Below, piece after piece: positions 1-8,935 of a stretch of 38,567 nucleotides of DNA. Numbering within the stretch: position 1 is the stretch's first letter; every line of letters starts with the position of its first letter. The notes under the pieces were generated by a model that ran no database searches, was not told the origin of the DNA, and was given only the letters and a program-made list of their open reading frames with translations. Source of the stretch: Armatimonadota bacterium (lineage in GTDB: Bacteria; Armatimonadota; JAAZEB01); NCBI GenBank assembly GCA_012512265.1, contig JAAZEM010000189.1:1-38567 (forward strand). Direction: 5' to 3'. Position numbers and translations under genes: made by a program.

Positions 1-771
1 CGAGACCGCCCCTGGCGAGACGATGCCGCTGCCCACCGCGCCCGCGGCCTGATCCCCGCCGCCACCGACGACGGGAGTGCCCTCCTTTAGGCCAGTTTCC
101 GCGGCGGCCGTCGCGTGGATGCGCCCGCTGATCTCGGGCGACTCGTACACCCGGGGCATCCAGCTCTCGGGGATGCCAAGCGCATCGAGGATCTCGCCGG
201 ACCAGCACCGCCGCGGCACGTCAAAGAGCGAGGTGCCCGACGCATCCGAGACTTCCGTGGCAAACTCGCCGGTGAGCCGGAAGCGTATATAATCCTTGGG
301 CAGGAGCACCTTGCGAACGCGCGCGTAGGCTTCCGGCTCGTTCTCTTGAAGCCAGACAATCTTCGGCGCGGTGAAGCCCGTCAGCACCTGGTTACATGTG
401 ATCCGCACCAGGTGATCGCGGCCCACGCGCTCTGTGATCCGCTCGCACTGCGCGGCGGTGCGCTGGTCGCACCACAGGATTGCCGGGCGAATCACCTGGT
501 GGGCGTCATCCAGGAAGACGGAACCGTGCATCTGCCCGGAGAGACCGATGCCTGAGATCGCCTCCGGGGCAATGCCGGCGCGCTCGCACGCGCCCCGAAT
601 GGCCACAGCAGTGGCGCGCCACCAATCGGCCGGATCTTGCTCCGCCCAACCCGGCTGGGGCGTGGAGAGCGGGTAGTCAGCCGTCGCCGACCCCAGCGGA
701 ACCCCCTCCTCGGAGATCACCAGCGCCTTCGTGCCGCTGGTTCCCACGTCGATGCCTAACAGGTATGCCAT
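1..771 (-). CDS. xylB: xylulokinase (FGGY sugar kinase), N-terminal part
   Basis: Phosphorylates D-xylulose to D-xylulose 5-phosphate in the cytoplasm, feeding pentose into the pentose phosphate pathway. The frame is open through base 1, so only the first 257 residues of a protein usually near 500 residues are present. It starts MAYLLGIDVGTSGTKAL, the phosphate-binding loop of the FGGY fold. GLSGQMHGSVFLD lies near residue 80, WCDQRT near 101, and GGGGDQAAGAVG near 236-247; Asp240 there corresponds to the catalytic base of xylulokinases. The GQMHG segment favours xylulokinase over glycerol or gluconate kinase. The ATG at 771 follows GGGGAGAAGGCG, a good ribosome site. It is the last gene visible in the minus-strand block and lies 163 bases after ccmF. 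The missing C-terminal half prevents a final substrate call. Confidence 0.93.
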   Translation of the reverse strand, partial: MAYLLGIDVGTSGTKALVISEEGVPLGSATADYPLSTPQPGWAEQDPADWWRATAVAIRGACERAGIAPEAISGIGLSGQMHGSVFLDDAHQVIRPAILWCDQRTAAQCERITERVGRDHLVRITCNQVLTGFTAPKIVWLQENEPEAYARVRKVLLPKDYIRFRLTGEFATEVSDASGTSLFDVPRRCWSGEILDALGIPESWMPRVYESPEISGRIHATAAAETGLKEGTPVVGGGGDQAAGAVGSGIVSPGAVS

Positions 772-934
772 CGCCTTCTCCCCAGATGCCTCAATGCCTT
801 CTCCACTTTTCCTCTTCCCTCCCCAACCGCGTTGTTCCTGCGACCTGGGGCTCGCCTCTGGAGGACCCGCGGTGCGAGCGGGAGAAGAGGATGGGCTGGC
901 CCGCGCGTGGCACCGCCTGGGCTTCACGCCAGCA

Positions 935-3145
935 TCAGGAGGCTTCGCGTTGGGCTTCTTTCGCCCGGCGGATGCCCGCCATAACCCCGCCGGCGAGGAG
1001 GAGCACCGAGCCCAGCCAGAGCAGGTTGATCAGCGGCTTGATGCTCACCTCCACCACCACGCTCTCCTCGGGTGAGGAGCCACTCTCTATCGGCAACCCG
1101 GTGACGGAGAGCGTGATCCGCGATTCCCTGGGTCGGTCCATCGGCACGCTGAGATCCGTCACCGCGACGGCGACCTCCGTTCCAGGCAGCTTCGCCGGCG
1201 TGGGCACCAGATCGCCCCCTTCGCCAAGCCGCAGCGTGGGGGTGACCCGGACGCGCTTCCCGGAGGGCAGCCGGACGCCGATGAGGATGCCCGCGCCCGC
1301 GTGCGCCTCGCTCATGTCGAAGCCCTCGAAGGTGAAGGCGTAGCTGCCGGACTCCATCGTCTCCCCCCGGCCCAGATCCGCGCGTTTGGTGGCTGCCTCT
1401 TCCCTATCCCGGTAGTCGAGGGGCGAGATGTAGAGGTCTTGCTGCCAGCTCCGGTGCACCGCCGGCGCGTGGACCCACGAGCCCATCTGCGGGCTGAAGC
1501 GCATGGTAGGAGACGCGGTGATGGTGGCATCGCCGCGGGTGACAGTGAGGTGGATGGTCTTTCGGTGTGGCGAGGAGTCGGCACGGGTGAAGGCGACGCG
1601 GTAGCCCAGAGCCTCCGCCGCCTCGCCGCGGCGCAGTGACAGCTTTTCGGTGCGGCTGCAGACCGAGGAGCCGACGATGCCAAGCAGCATCAGGGCGAGC
1701 CCCACATGGGCGAGGTGCCCGCCGATGTGGACCGGCCGGCGCGGGAGCCTGCGAAGGACGATCCGGCCACCCACCGCCAGGGCAAACGCGGCTGCTGCGA
1801 CGAGGAGGAGCATCCAGGCGTTGAAGCGGTGGACACCAAGAGCGAGCGCGGCCACTGCGCCCGCGAGGGCCACGGCGAGCCCGGGGAGCAGGCGGCGCAC
1901 CACCGTCTCCGGACGAGACGCCCCCCATTCCAGGAGCGGTGCAATCCCGACGAGGAGCGCGAGGAGCACGGCCACCGGAAACTGCGTCAGATTGTAGAAG
2001 CGTGGCTGCACCGAGGTCGGGCGGCCCAGGATCGTGGTGAGGATCGGCGCGGACGTGCCCAGGGCGACCATCGCCGCGGAGATGCAGAAGACCAGGATCG
2101 CCAGGAAGAAAGTGAACTCGCGCGAGAGGGTGCTCTCGACTGTGCCCTTCGCCTGGATCTCGCCCGCGCGCGTCGCGTAGAGCGAGAGTGGCACGAGAAG
2201 GGAGAAGAACACTCCCATCAGCAGGAGACTATAGACCGCGGATCCGGGGCTGACGAAGGAGTGAACCGAGAAGTTACTCAAGACGCCGCTGCGGGTGAGG
2301 AAGGTCCCATAGACCATCGCCGCGAACGCCACGCTCGTCAGAAGGAGGTTGGCGTGCTTCAGCCCGCCGCGCGCACGCTGCACGAGCATACCATGGAGCA
2401 AGGCCGTCGCGAGGAGCCACGGGACGAGTGACGCGTTCTCCACGGGATCCCAGCCCCAGTAGCCACCCCAGCCCAGCACGCGATATGCCCAGTACCCGCC
2501 GATGCAGATACCTGCCCCCAGCGTCACCCAGGCGAAGAGAGTCCAGGGAAGCGCGCGCGACACCCAGGAGTCGTAGTCGCGCCACACGAGCGCCGCCAGC
2601 GCGAACACGAACGGGATGGCGAGCGCGGCATAGCCCAGGAAGACCATCGGGGGGTGGATCGCCATCCAGGGGTCCTGGAGGAGCGGGTTCAGCCCGCGTC
2701 CATCCGAAAGCCTCTCCTGGGAGAGGAGAAACGGGCTCTTGGCGACCAGAAGCAGCCCGAGGTACGCCTGCGTCGCGGCATAGGGAGGCATCACGCGCGT
2801 CTCCCAGTCGCCGCTATAGCGGATCAGCAGCAGCCCGAGGATGGCGCTCAGAAGTGCCCACAGAAGGAAGCTGCCCTCCTGGCCAGCCCACAGCGCCGAG
2901 ACGCGATAGAGGATGGGAAGATCGCGCGATGAGTACTCTGCGATGTAGCGGATCTCGTAGCGCCCCTGCACAAACCCTGCCAGGAGCAGGAGGCACGCGG
3001 CCAGCGCCGTAACAAAGGTGAGCGCGAACGCCGCGCGGGCGAGCGCCCGCGTCGCCTGCCCGCGCGAAGCGGCGACGTAGGCGCCAAAAGCCACCAGCGC
3101 GGTCGCGAGTCCTCCCCAGAGGAGTGCGGTGCCAAAACCGGCCAT
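935..3145 (-). CDS. ccmF: cytochrome c-type biogenesis heme lyase CcmF
   Basis: CcmF is the membrane subunit of the System I cytochrome c maturation machinery; it takes heme from CcmE and attaches it to CXXCH motifs of apocytochrome c outside the cytoplasmic membrane. The 736-residue product is highly hydrophobic with many membrane segments. It carries the tryptophan-rich heme-handling motif GWGGYWGWDPVENASLVPWL at about 225-244, the loop LWAGQEGSFLLW near 85-96, and a conserved His in MAIHPPMVFLGY (His164). The C-terminal third, about 480-700, is a soluble domain followed by a last membrane helix, as in the family. An in-frame TTG lies 18 bases upstream, but the ATG at 3145 has AAGGGG nine bases before it and is preferred. 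No other ccm genes are visible nearby, which is unusual because they normally cluster. It lies 168 bases after ridA, with no clear promoter in the gap. Confidence 0.95.
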   Translation of the reverse strand: MAGFGTALLWGGLATALVAFGAYVAASRGQATRALARAAFALTFVTALAACLLLLAGFVQGRYEIRYIAEYSSRDLPILYRVSALWAGQEGSFLLWALLSAILGLLLIRYSGDWETRVMPPYAATQAYLGLLLVAKSPFLLSQERLSDGRGLNPLLQDPWMAIHPPMVFLGYAALAIPFVFALAALVWRDYDSWVSRALPWTLFAWVTLGAGICIGGYWAYRVLGWGGYWGWDPVENASLVPWLLATALLHGMLVQRARGGLKHANLLLTSVAFAAMVYGTFLTRSGVLSNFSVHSFVSPGSAVYSLLLMGVFFSLLVPLSLYATRAGEIQAKGTVESTLSREFTFFLAILVFCISAAMVALGTSAPILTTILGRPTSVQPRFYNLTQFPVAVLLALLVGIAPLLEWGASRPETVVRRLLPGLAVALAGAVAALALGVHRFNAWMLLLVAAAAFALAVGGRIVLRRLPRRPVHIGGHLAHVGLALMLLGIVGSSVCSRTEKLSLRRGEAAEALGYRVAFTRADSSPHRKTIHLTVTRGDATITASPTMRFSPQMGSWVHAPAVHRSWQQDLYISPLDYRDREEAATKRADLGRGETMESGSYAFTFEGFDMSEAHAGAGILIGVRLPSGKRVRVTPTLRLGEGGDLVPTPAKLPGTEVAVAVTDLSVPMDRPRESRITLSVTGLPIESGSSPEESVVVEVSIKPLINLLWLGSVLLLAGGVMAGIRRAKEAQREAS

Positions 3146-3313
3146 GCGGGAAAGCCCCTTCAAGTACCACCGCGGCTGGCCTCAGCACCTCTTGCCAGCC
3201 GCCAGCACACCCTGCCATGGTACCATCCGGGGCACGCCTCGTCTATCAGTCATTGCCCGTATCAGGCTCGGGGTTTTCCCGCAGGGTCAGGTGCGTGTTT
3301 CTCCCCGGCCGGC

Positions 3314-3697
3314 TCAGAGAAGCGCCACGGCTTCCACCTCAACGCCCACGCCCTTGGGCAAGGAAGAGACCTCCACGGTGGAGCGTGCAGGCGGATTGGT
3401 GGGGAAGTAGTCGCCGTAAACCGCATTGACGGCCGCGAAGTGGCTCAGATCGGTGAGGAAGATGGTGGTTTTCACCACCCGGCTCATCTCCAGACCCGCG
3501 GCGGCGAGGATCGCCTTCAGGTTCTCCATCACGCGCCTCGTCTGCTCCTCGATGGAGCCGGTGACCAGCTCGCCGGTCGCCGGGTCCACCGGGATCTGGC
3601 CGGAGATGAAGAGGAATGGCCCGGCCTTCACTCCCTGCGAGTAGGGGCCGATCGCCGCGGGGGCGTTGTTGGTTGAGACAATCTCCTTTTCGGGCAT
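3314..3697 (-). CDS. ridA: RidA family reactive enamine/imine deaminase
   Basis: RidA hydrolyses reactive 2-aminoacrylate and related enamine/imine intermediates released by PLP enzymes, protecting the cytoplasm. The 127-residue length is typical. The family signature is intact: GPYSQ at 17-21, SGQIPVDP near 32-39, NPPARSTVEV at 101-110, and VEAVAL at the end. Arg105 and Glu120 match the positions that bind and activate substrate in characterised RidA proteins, so the protein should be active and not a mere Rid2/Rid3 relative. The ATG at 3697 follows GAGGAGAG at good spacing. The URO-D gene stops 21 bases upstream on the same strand, suggesting co-transcription. Confidence 0.96.
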   Translation of the reverse strand: MPEKEIVSTNNAPAAIGPYSQGVKAGPFLFISGQIPVDPATGELVTGSIEEQTRRVMENLKAILAAAGLEMSRVVKTTIFLTDLSHFAAVNAVYGDYFPTNPPARSTVEVSSLPKGVGVEVEAVALL

Positions 3698-3718
3698 GAT
3701 CTACTCTCCTCGGTCTCT

Positions 3719-4660
3719 CTATGCTCGCGCGCGGTGCGCCTCGTCGATGGCGGCGCGCAGGTTCTCCCAGGGGGTTCCGGGCGGCACGGTGCAATCCGCG
3801 GCCAGGATGAAGGGCGATGGCGCCTGCTCCAGAGCGCGGCGGGCCTCCGCGCGGGCATCCTCTTCCGTTCCCGTGGCCAGAACGCCCAGGCGATCCATGC
3901 CCCCCATGAAGGGCCGGCCGAAGAGGCGCGCGATCTCCTGGCCAGTGATCGGCTGGCCGGCCACGACCAGCGGCGCGTTGACTACATGCCCCGGATAGTC
4001 GAGGAAGGGCGTCAGGTCGTCATAGCCGCCGTGATAGTCGCACACGTGAAGGATGTTGAAGGGGCACTTCTGGTTGATCTCCTCCATCAGCGAGAGGTCA
4101 AACGGCTTGATGAAGTCGCGGAAGATGCCGGGGTGGGGGAAGCGCCCGGCCTCCCCGCCCTGGGTAGAGTGGTAGAAGCCATCCACGCCCAGCCGGATAC
4201 ACTCGCGCACGAAGAGGCGCAGGCTCTCGGTGATCCGCTCGAGGCCCTTCGCCACCGCATCGGGATCCTCGCTCAGGTGCGCGGTGACCGTCTCGTGACT
4301 GGTTGTGTGCCCGGCGCACATCAGCGGCGAGTAGAGTGTGCACAGGACAAGCGCCTCGGATTTAGCCGCCTTGACCAGCCCCTCGACAGCCTGAAGCTGC
4401 GGCTCGTAGAACTCCAGGTCGTAGAAGGGGATCTTCGCCCAGTCCTCGGGCCGGCGGATCTGGGGCACCGGCGGGAACTTCCGCTCGTACTGGATCTTGA
4501 TGAAATCCATGCCGGTGAAGCGGAAGAACTCGAGGTGCTTCTCCACGGCGGCCTGCCCGCCATGGTATTCTGGGGGGAAGTGCGTGAAGAACGCCGCCGG
4601 CACGTACTCCTGCGGCTTGCTACTCTCCAGAACGCTAAGCAAGGCATCGCGCTTATTCAT
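3719..4660 (-). CDS. URO-D family protein, methyltransferase-like (not HemE)
   Basis: A 313-residue member of the uroporphyrinogen decarboxylase fold family. It lacks the HemE N-terminal RQAGR signature; the equivalent region reads PAAFFTHFPPEY. It has His205-x-Cys207 (LHVCDYHGG) and Cys289 (LAADCTVPPGTPWENL), which resembles the H-x-C...C zinc site of MtaA/MtbA corrinoid:thiol methyltransferases. A zinc-dependent methyl transfer role is therefore inferred, but no corrinoid protein or cobamide gene is nearby. An in-frame GTG 15 bases upstream exists; the ATG at 4660 is preferred because GGGAGAG lies at normal distance. It is followed closely by ridA. The leader contains a terminator-like hairpin that ends about 18 bases before the start codon. 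Family placement is firm; substrate is unknown. Confidence 0.88.
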   Translation of the reverse strand: MNKRDALLSVLESSKPQEYVPAAFFTHFPPEYHGGQAAVEKHLEFFRFTGMDFIKIQYERKFPPVPQIRRPEDWAKIPFYDLEFYEPQLQAVEGLVKAAKSEALVLCTLYSPLMCAGHTTSHETVTAHLSEDPDAVAKGLERITESLRLFVRECIRLGVDGFYHSTQGGEAGRFPHPGIFRDFIKPFDLSLMEEINQKCPFNILHVCDYHGGYDDLTPFLDYPGHVVNAPLVVAGQPITGQEIARLFGRPFMGGMDRLGVLATGTEEDARAEARRALEQAPSPFILAADCTVPPGTPWENLRAAIDEAHRARA

Positions 4661-4676
4661 GCCACTCTCTCCCACG

Positions 4677-4718
4677 GGAAAAACGCCCGCGCCGCCGGGT
4701 TGGATGGCGCGCGGGCGT
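4677..4718 (-). terminator. terminator/attenuator-like hairpin before the URO-D gene
   Basis: On the minus strand ACGCCCGCGC (4718-4709) pairs with GCGCGGGCGT (4692-4683) to form a 10-bp stem with a 16-base loop, followed at once by a run of T. This is a good intrinsic terminator shape. It lies about 140 bases after the stop of the DUF6785 gene and directly before the ribosome site of the next gene, so it could end the upstream transcript or act as an attenuator of the downstream one. Confidence 0.7.
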
Positions 4719-4858
4719 ACTATGATTTCAGGATCGACGGGTCGGCTTCCTTTTCACCACACTGCGCGGGGAAATGGCGGACCGAGGGTTCCTCGGCCCT
4801 TCATCAGTGGTAACGCGCTCTCTCCTGGGGCCACCGCGCGCTTGCGTGCCTTGGATTC

Positions 4859-6853
4859 CTACCCAAAGACGACGATGTAGCCCTGATACAGGTCCTTGCC
4901 AAAGGTTCCAAGAAAGCCCCAGACGACGCCGGCTGTGAGGAAGTGCCCGAGGGCGAAGCCGAGGAAGGCGGGCACGGTTTTCCGATAGAGTGGCATGCCG
5001 CCGAGGCGGAGGACCAGCCCCTTGATCACCCAGACCAGCAGGAACGAGCCCCAGAGAAGCCGGCCATACGCGTTGCCGGCGGCAAAGCCGAGGGGGTGCA
5101 GCGGAAAGCCGACGATCTGCGACCGCACAGCCTGGAGCAGCAGCGCCGTGAGGAAGCCGGAGCCGGCGGCAATGCAGCGGGGCACGTCGCGCGGCTTGGG
5201 GCTTTCTGACCAGTTGATGGCGTTGTTGAACTCGGTGCAGGCCATGTCCCAACCCCAGATTCCGCCGCGTACCTGCTGGGCCCCCACCTTATAGTAGCCC
5301 GTGAGGTGGAAGTAGAAGGCGAGGAGGACGCCAGCAATCAGGGCGAGGGTGAGCGCCCCGGCCACGCGCCGTGGCTTCTCGCCAACGAAGTGGCCGGCGC
5401 GGAGCGCGTCGATCTGATAGCCCGCCAGGGCAACGGGGAAGCCGCGCGAGAGGAATGTGAGCGCCGCGAGTCCGGTCAGCGTCGCGGGATCGCCGCCGGG
5501 CGCCAGGGGGGCCGTGCCGAAGAGGGAGAGGAGGAGCATCTTCGGCGCACCGTAGGGGAAGAGCCAGATCAGGGGGACCCCGATCTCCGCGCGCAACCGG
5601 GCGTACACCAGTCCCACGCAGAGGACGATCCCCAGATAGACGCCGGCAACCCAGAGCCGCATCCCAAGCGCGTGGCAAAAGAGGAGCATCGCTGCCAGGC
5701 CGGCCCAGAAGCCCCAGAAGGGGAGGCGGTAGGCACGCATCTCTGGATCGCCGCTCCAGAGAGCCGCGCGGATCACGCCGGCCAGATGATGCCGGCCATA
5801 GTAGAGGAGCACCAGCGCGATTGCCAGGTAGGCGCCCATGCTCTGCTCCTGGTCGAAGGGAAAACCTGCCTCGCGATACCCCCAGGCGCTGCCGATCACC
5901 GCCACGAGCCGCTCCAGGACGTAGGTGACCCAGATCGTGAAGCTGATCTCCGTGGAGACGAGGTAGCCGAAGCCGATCAGCTCTGGCCGGTAGTGGAAGG
6001 TGAGCGTGCCCACGGCGTTCCAGGGGGGCGTGGAAAAGGGGGCAAAGCTGAAATAGCGCTGAAAGCCCGGGAAGGTGGGCCAGAGCGCATGGGCGATATG
6101 CACCGCGTTGTAGGCCACGGCCAGGCCAAACCCGGCCCACATCATCGGGTTGCGCAGGAAGGCCGGCTCGGCCGGGTTGCGGGGCTTCACCTCGGCCAGC
6201 TCCAGAGGAAGCTGCAGCAGCGGAAAGGAGAGCTTCTCCCGCTCGATCCAGGGGCGGTACATCAACAGCACCAGGCAGAGGAGAGTGACCCAGAGAGCGA
6301 GAAGGAAGCCGGTCCAGGCCAACACAGGCACTCCCCAGAGGTGCCACGGGATCGGCGCGCCGCGCAGCGACTCGTAGAGGGCGCGCACTGTCTCGGGATC
6401 ATGCACGGCGGCCCACTTCGGCAGATGGCTCTGTGCCTCCGCAAGGCGTTTTCCCGTCTGGGCGAAGTAGAAGGGCGCGGTGATCAGGGCGAGAAGGAAG
6501 CGGACCACGCCCACACCGAAGGTCATCGCGCCAACGCAGACAAAGCAGAAGGCGAAGACGAGCTCTCCCGGAGTGAGCCGGCGCCCGCTGCGGCGCAACA
6601 GGTGGTTGGCAAGCAGGAGGATGAGGAGTGCGGCGACCGCCGGAATGGCTGGAATACTCTCGGTGACGTACACCACCGATGCGACGATCTCAGATGCTCG
6701 AATCCAGAACCCGGCGCCGACAAGGAAGAGCAGCCCAAGCGCCAACGCCCGGCCCGTCGCCATCCTGCCCCCGGACCGCTCCTCGCCCGGCCCAGAACTA
6801 CTCGACCCCGGATCTACCATGTCGCGCCGCGGATCACCCACTTCTCTTTGCAC
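4859..6853 (-). CDS. DUF6785-type polytopic membrane protein (paralogue 2)
   Basis: A 664-residue protein with about 12-14 hydrophobic segments and no known activity. It is a paralogue of its upstream neighbour: both share ITAPFYFA, an acidic outer loop with DPETVR/DPVVVR, an RE(K/R)LS(F/Y)PL..LP motif, and a late P(F/L)HP(I/L)GFA(V/A)G motif. This layout resembles the DUF6785/DUF6784 family, distantly related to oligopeptide-type (OPT) transporters, so a transporter is a fair guess but unproven. The start is uncertain. The GTG at 6853 has AAAGGA six bases upstream and gives a length matching the paralogue; a GTG at 6877, and ATGs at 6820 and 6763 just before the first helix, are alternatives. 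It begins about 30 bases after the paralogue, indicating one transcript. Confidence 0.85.
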   Translation of the reverse strand: MQREVGDPRRDMVDPGSSSSGPGEERSGGRMATGRALALGLLFLVGAGFWIRASEIVASVVYVTESIPAIPAVAALLILLLANHLLRRSGRRLTPGELVFAFCFVCVGAMTFGVGVVRFLLALITAPFYFAQTGKRLAEAQSHLPKWAAVHDPETVRALYESLRGAPIPWHLWGVPVLAWTGFLLALWVTLLCLVLLMYRPWIEREKLSFPLLQLPLELAEVKPRNPAEPAFLRNPMMWAGFGLAVAYNAVHIAHALWPTFPGFQRYFSFAPFSTPPWNAVGTLTFHYRPELIGFGYLVSTEISFTIWVTYVLERLVAVIGSAWGYREAGFPFDQEQSMGAYLAIALVLLYYGRHHLAGVIRAALWSGDPEMRAYRLPFWGFWAGLAAMLLFCHALGMRLWVAGVYLGIVLCVGLVYARLRAEIGVPLIWLFPYGAPKMLLLSLFGTAPLAPGGDPATLTGLAALTFLSRGFPVALAGYQIDALRAGHFVGEKPRRVAGALTLALIAGVLLAFYFHLTGYYKVGAQQVRGGIWGWDMACTEFNNAINWSESPKPRDVPRCIAAGSGFLTALLLQAVRSQIVGFPLHPLGFAAGNAYGRLLWGSFLLVWVIKGLVLRLGGMPLYRKTVPAFLGFALGHFLTAGVVWGFLGTFGKDLYQGYIVVFG

Positions 6854-6883
6854 TCGCCATCCTTTCGTGCCGTTCACGACGCC

Positions 6884-8881
6884 TCAGATCCAGAAGATTT
6901 GGTTGCCCTTCATGCCGGTGAAGGAGTCGATGATCAGCCACATGCCGTTGCAGGTGAACTGGCCGAGGATCAGGCCCAGGAAGATCGGGCGCGCGGTGCG
7001 GAACGCCCGGAGGCCGCCGAAGCGGACGATGCCCAGCTTCAGCGCCCAACAGATGAGAGCGGAGAGCCAGATCTGGTCCATGATCCAGGTGGTGCCCACG
7101 GCGAAGCCGATCGGGTGGAAGGGCCACCAGACGTGCCGCTGGCGCATAATGGTCAGGAAAAGCATGACCCCGGCACCGAGGCTCTCCAGCAGCAACCCGC
7201 TTCCGGAGACGCCGGTGGGGTTATTCATCCTGTCGGCGACGTAGCGCCAGGGACTCTGCGGGCCGTTCACAAAGAACCAGTTGTTCAGGTTGAGGCCGCC
7301 GCCTTTCTTGTAGGCCAGGAAGAGCGTCATCGCCAGGGAGCCGAAGAGGCCAATCAGAATGGCCAGGAAGATGGCGCCAACCAGTGGGCGGCGGCTAGGA
7401 CGGGCCAGCTCACCCATGCGCAGGCTGTTCGCGGTCGATGTCATCATCAGCGTGCGCAGGTCGCCTGCCCACACGTAGCAAAGGCCGAGCGCCACCAGGC
7501 CCTTCGGTCCGAAGGCGGCGGTGCCCAGACTGGAGACGGAGAAGCCCATCGCCGTGGTGGATGCCACGGCCTCCGCGAGCCCGCTCTCTACCACTACGCG
7601 CGTCAGCCCGATGAAGAGCACGAACGCGGCGACGAGCAGGACTGGGATCACGGGCAGCGGCATTCCTGCCATCCAGAGCCAGGCACCCATGCAGAGGACA
7701 CCGGCGCACATGCCGATGAATGCCATGCGATAGGAGAGCACCTCGCCCGAGTCATCGGCGCCTCCGGGGCGGCCGGTGATGGTGCGCCACACCTCTCGCA
7801 GGTGGGGGCGCGCATACCACAGGCCTGAGAAGACGAGCACGATCATGGCGCCCATCCCCAAGTGGGCGAAGATCGGCGACGGGGTGCCATACGGCCCCAG
7901 GCTCTCCTTATACTCGACGGCCATGATCGCCATCACGCCGCGGATGCAGAAGGCGAGGAGGTTAAAGAACCACAGGCTGAAAGTGGTGTCCAGGTTCACC
8001 AGATAGAAGAAGCCGACCATCGGGAAGGAGACGCGCAGCTGGAGCCGCATCAGGTTGCGGAACATCGGGAAGCTCGTCTCCAGCACCGGCGTGGGGAACG
8101 TCGGGAAATACTGGTGCAGCGCCTTCATCGAGCCGAGCGCGAACGGGATGGCGAAACCGATCCACAGGAGTGGGTTGCGGTAGAGCGGCCGGGGCCCCGG
8201 ACCGCAGCCTGCCACCATCTCGATTGGAAGGTGGGTGAGCGGGTAGGCGAGGCGCTCGCGGTTACACCATTGCCGGCGCAGGAGCACCATCATGCAAAGG
8301 CAGGCGAAGTGGAAGGGGATGAGAAACGCGAGCCAGCCGGCGATAGGCACAACCCAGGCGCCCCAGGGCACGTCTCCTGCGCGGCGCATCCCCTCGAAGA
8401 ACTCGCGCACCACCACGGGATCCCGTGGTGCGAGCCAGGCGGGAAGGTGGGGTTGGATAATCTCCTCCCAGCGGTTGCCGCTGTTGGCGAAGTAGAAGGG
8501 CGCCGTGATGGTGGGCAACACCTGCGCCGTGAACCCCATCACCGGGAGAGTGCAGGCGACGGCCATCATGATGTAGGCGACGATCAGCTCTGGCGGCGAG
8601 AGCGCCCAGCTCCGGCCAGGCGGCGATAGCCGTCTCAACAGCGTGTTGACCCCAAGCGAGAGGATCAGCAGCAGGAAGATTGCCGCGGGTGTGCTGTAGT
8701 CGAGGTCCATATAGGACCCTCGGACCACATAGGTGCCGTAGGGCACGCCGACGGCGATGATCAGGGAGCCGGAGGCCCCCGCCAAGAGTGCTCGGAAGGT
8801 GAAGGCGCGTCCGGCTTTGACGGCGGGCGTTTCTTGCAGGCCGGGCGGCACCATCTTCTGGGTGGGCTCCTGGTTGCTCAA
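6884..8881 (-). CDS. DUF6785-type polytopic membrane protein (paralogue 1)
   Basis: A 665-residue, very hydrophobic protein starting with a short hydrophilic tail (SNQEPTQK) before the first helix near residue 30. Motifs shared with the downstream gene are ITAPFYFA near residue 125, PHLPAWLAPRDP, RERLAYPLTHLPIEM near 205, and PFHPIGFAVG near 590, so the pair arose by tandem duplication. Function is unknown; the family is OPT-transporter-like by topology. The longest frame reaches 8980, but the TTG at 8881 has an exceptional ribosome site, GGGGAGG six bases upstream, and is chosen over a later ATG. A strong GC hairpin lies just before that site. It is the first gene of the minus-strand block. 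Confidence 0.87.
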   Translation of the reverse strand: MSNQEPTQKMVPPGLQETPAVKAGRAFTFRALLAGASGSLIIAVGVPYGTYVVRGSYMDLDYSTPAAIFLLLILSLGVNTLLRRLSPPGRSWALSPPELIVAYIMMAVACTLPVMGFTAQVLPTITAPFYFANSGNRWEEIIQPHLPAWLAPRDPVVVREFFEGMRRAGDVPWGAWVVPIAGWLAFLIPFHFACLCMMVLLRRQWCNRERLAYPLTHLPIEMVAGCGPGPRPLYRNPLLWIGFAIPFALGSMKALHQYFPTFPTPVLETSFPMFRNLMRLQLRVSFPMVGFFYLVNLDTTFSLWFFNLLAFCIRGVMAIMAVEYKESLGPYGTPSPIFAHLGMGAMIVLVFSGLWYARPHLREVWRTITGRPGGADDSGEVLSYRMAFIGMCAGVLCMGAWLWMAGMPLPVIPVLLVAAFVLFIGLTRVVVESGLAEAVASTTAMGFSVSSLGTAAFGPKGLVALGLCYVWAGDLRTLMMTSTANSLRMGELARPSRRPLVGAIFLAILIGLFGSLAMTLFLAYKKGGGLNLNNWFFVNGPQSPWRYVADRMNNPTGVSGSGLLLESLGAGVMLFLTIMRQRHVWWPFHPIGFAVGTTWIMDQIWLSALICWALKLGIVRFGGLRAFRTARPIFLGLILGQFTCNGMWLIIDSFTGMKGNQIFWI

Positions 8882-8905
8882 GACGAACCTCCCCGGAGGA
8901 ATTGC

Positions 8906-8935
8906 CGCGGGCGGAAAGCCAGGGAGCCGCCCGCG
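8906..8935 (-). promoter_or_regulatory. GC hairpin in the leader of the DUF6785 pair
   Basis: CGCGGGCGG (8906-8914) and CCGCCCGCG (8927-8935) form a perfect 9-bp stem with a 12-base loop. It lies about 14 bases before the GGGGAGG ribosome site of the TTG-started membrane gene. There is no T run, so it is more likely a leader structure affecting translation or mRNA stability than a terminator. The rest of 8936-9288 holds no gene I can support. Confidence 0.4.

Noticed and set aside
4719..4858. Resemblance to a cobalamin or SAM riboswitch in the URO-D leader
   Set aside because: Short matches such as CCACTGATGA are present, but the conserved cores of either class are absent.
5306..7828. Very long open frame on the plus strand (840 codons)
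   Set aside because: It is antisense to the two DUF6785 genes, is rich in Glu, His, Gln and Arg as expected of a GC-rich shadow, and has no domain.
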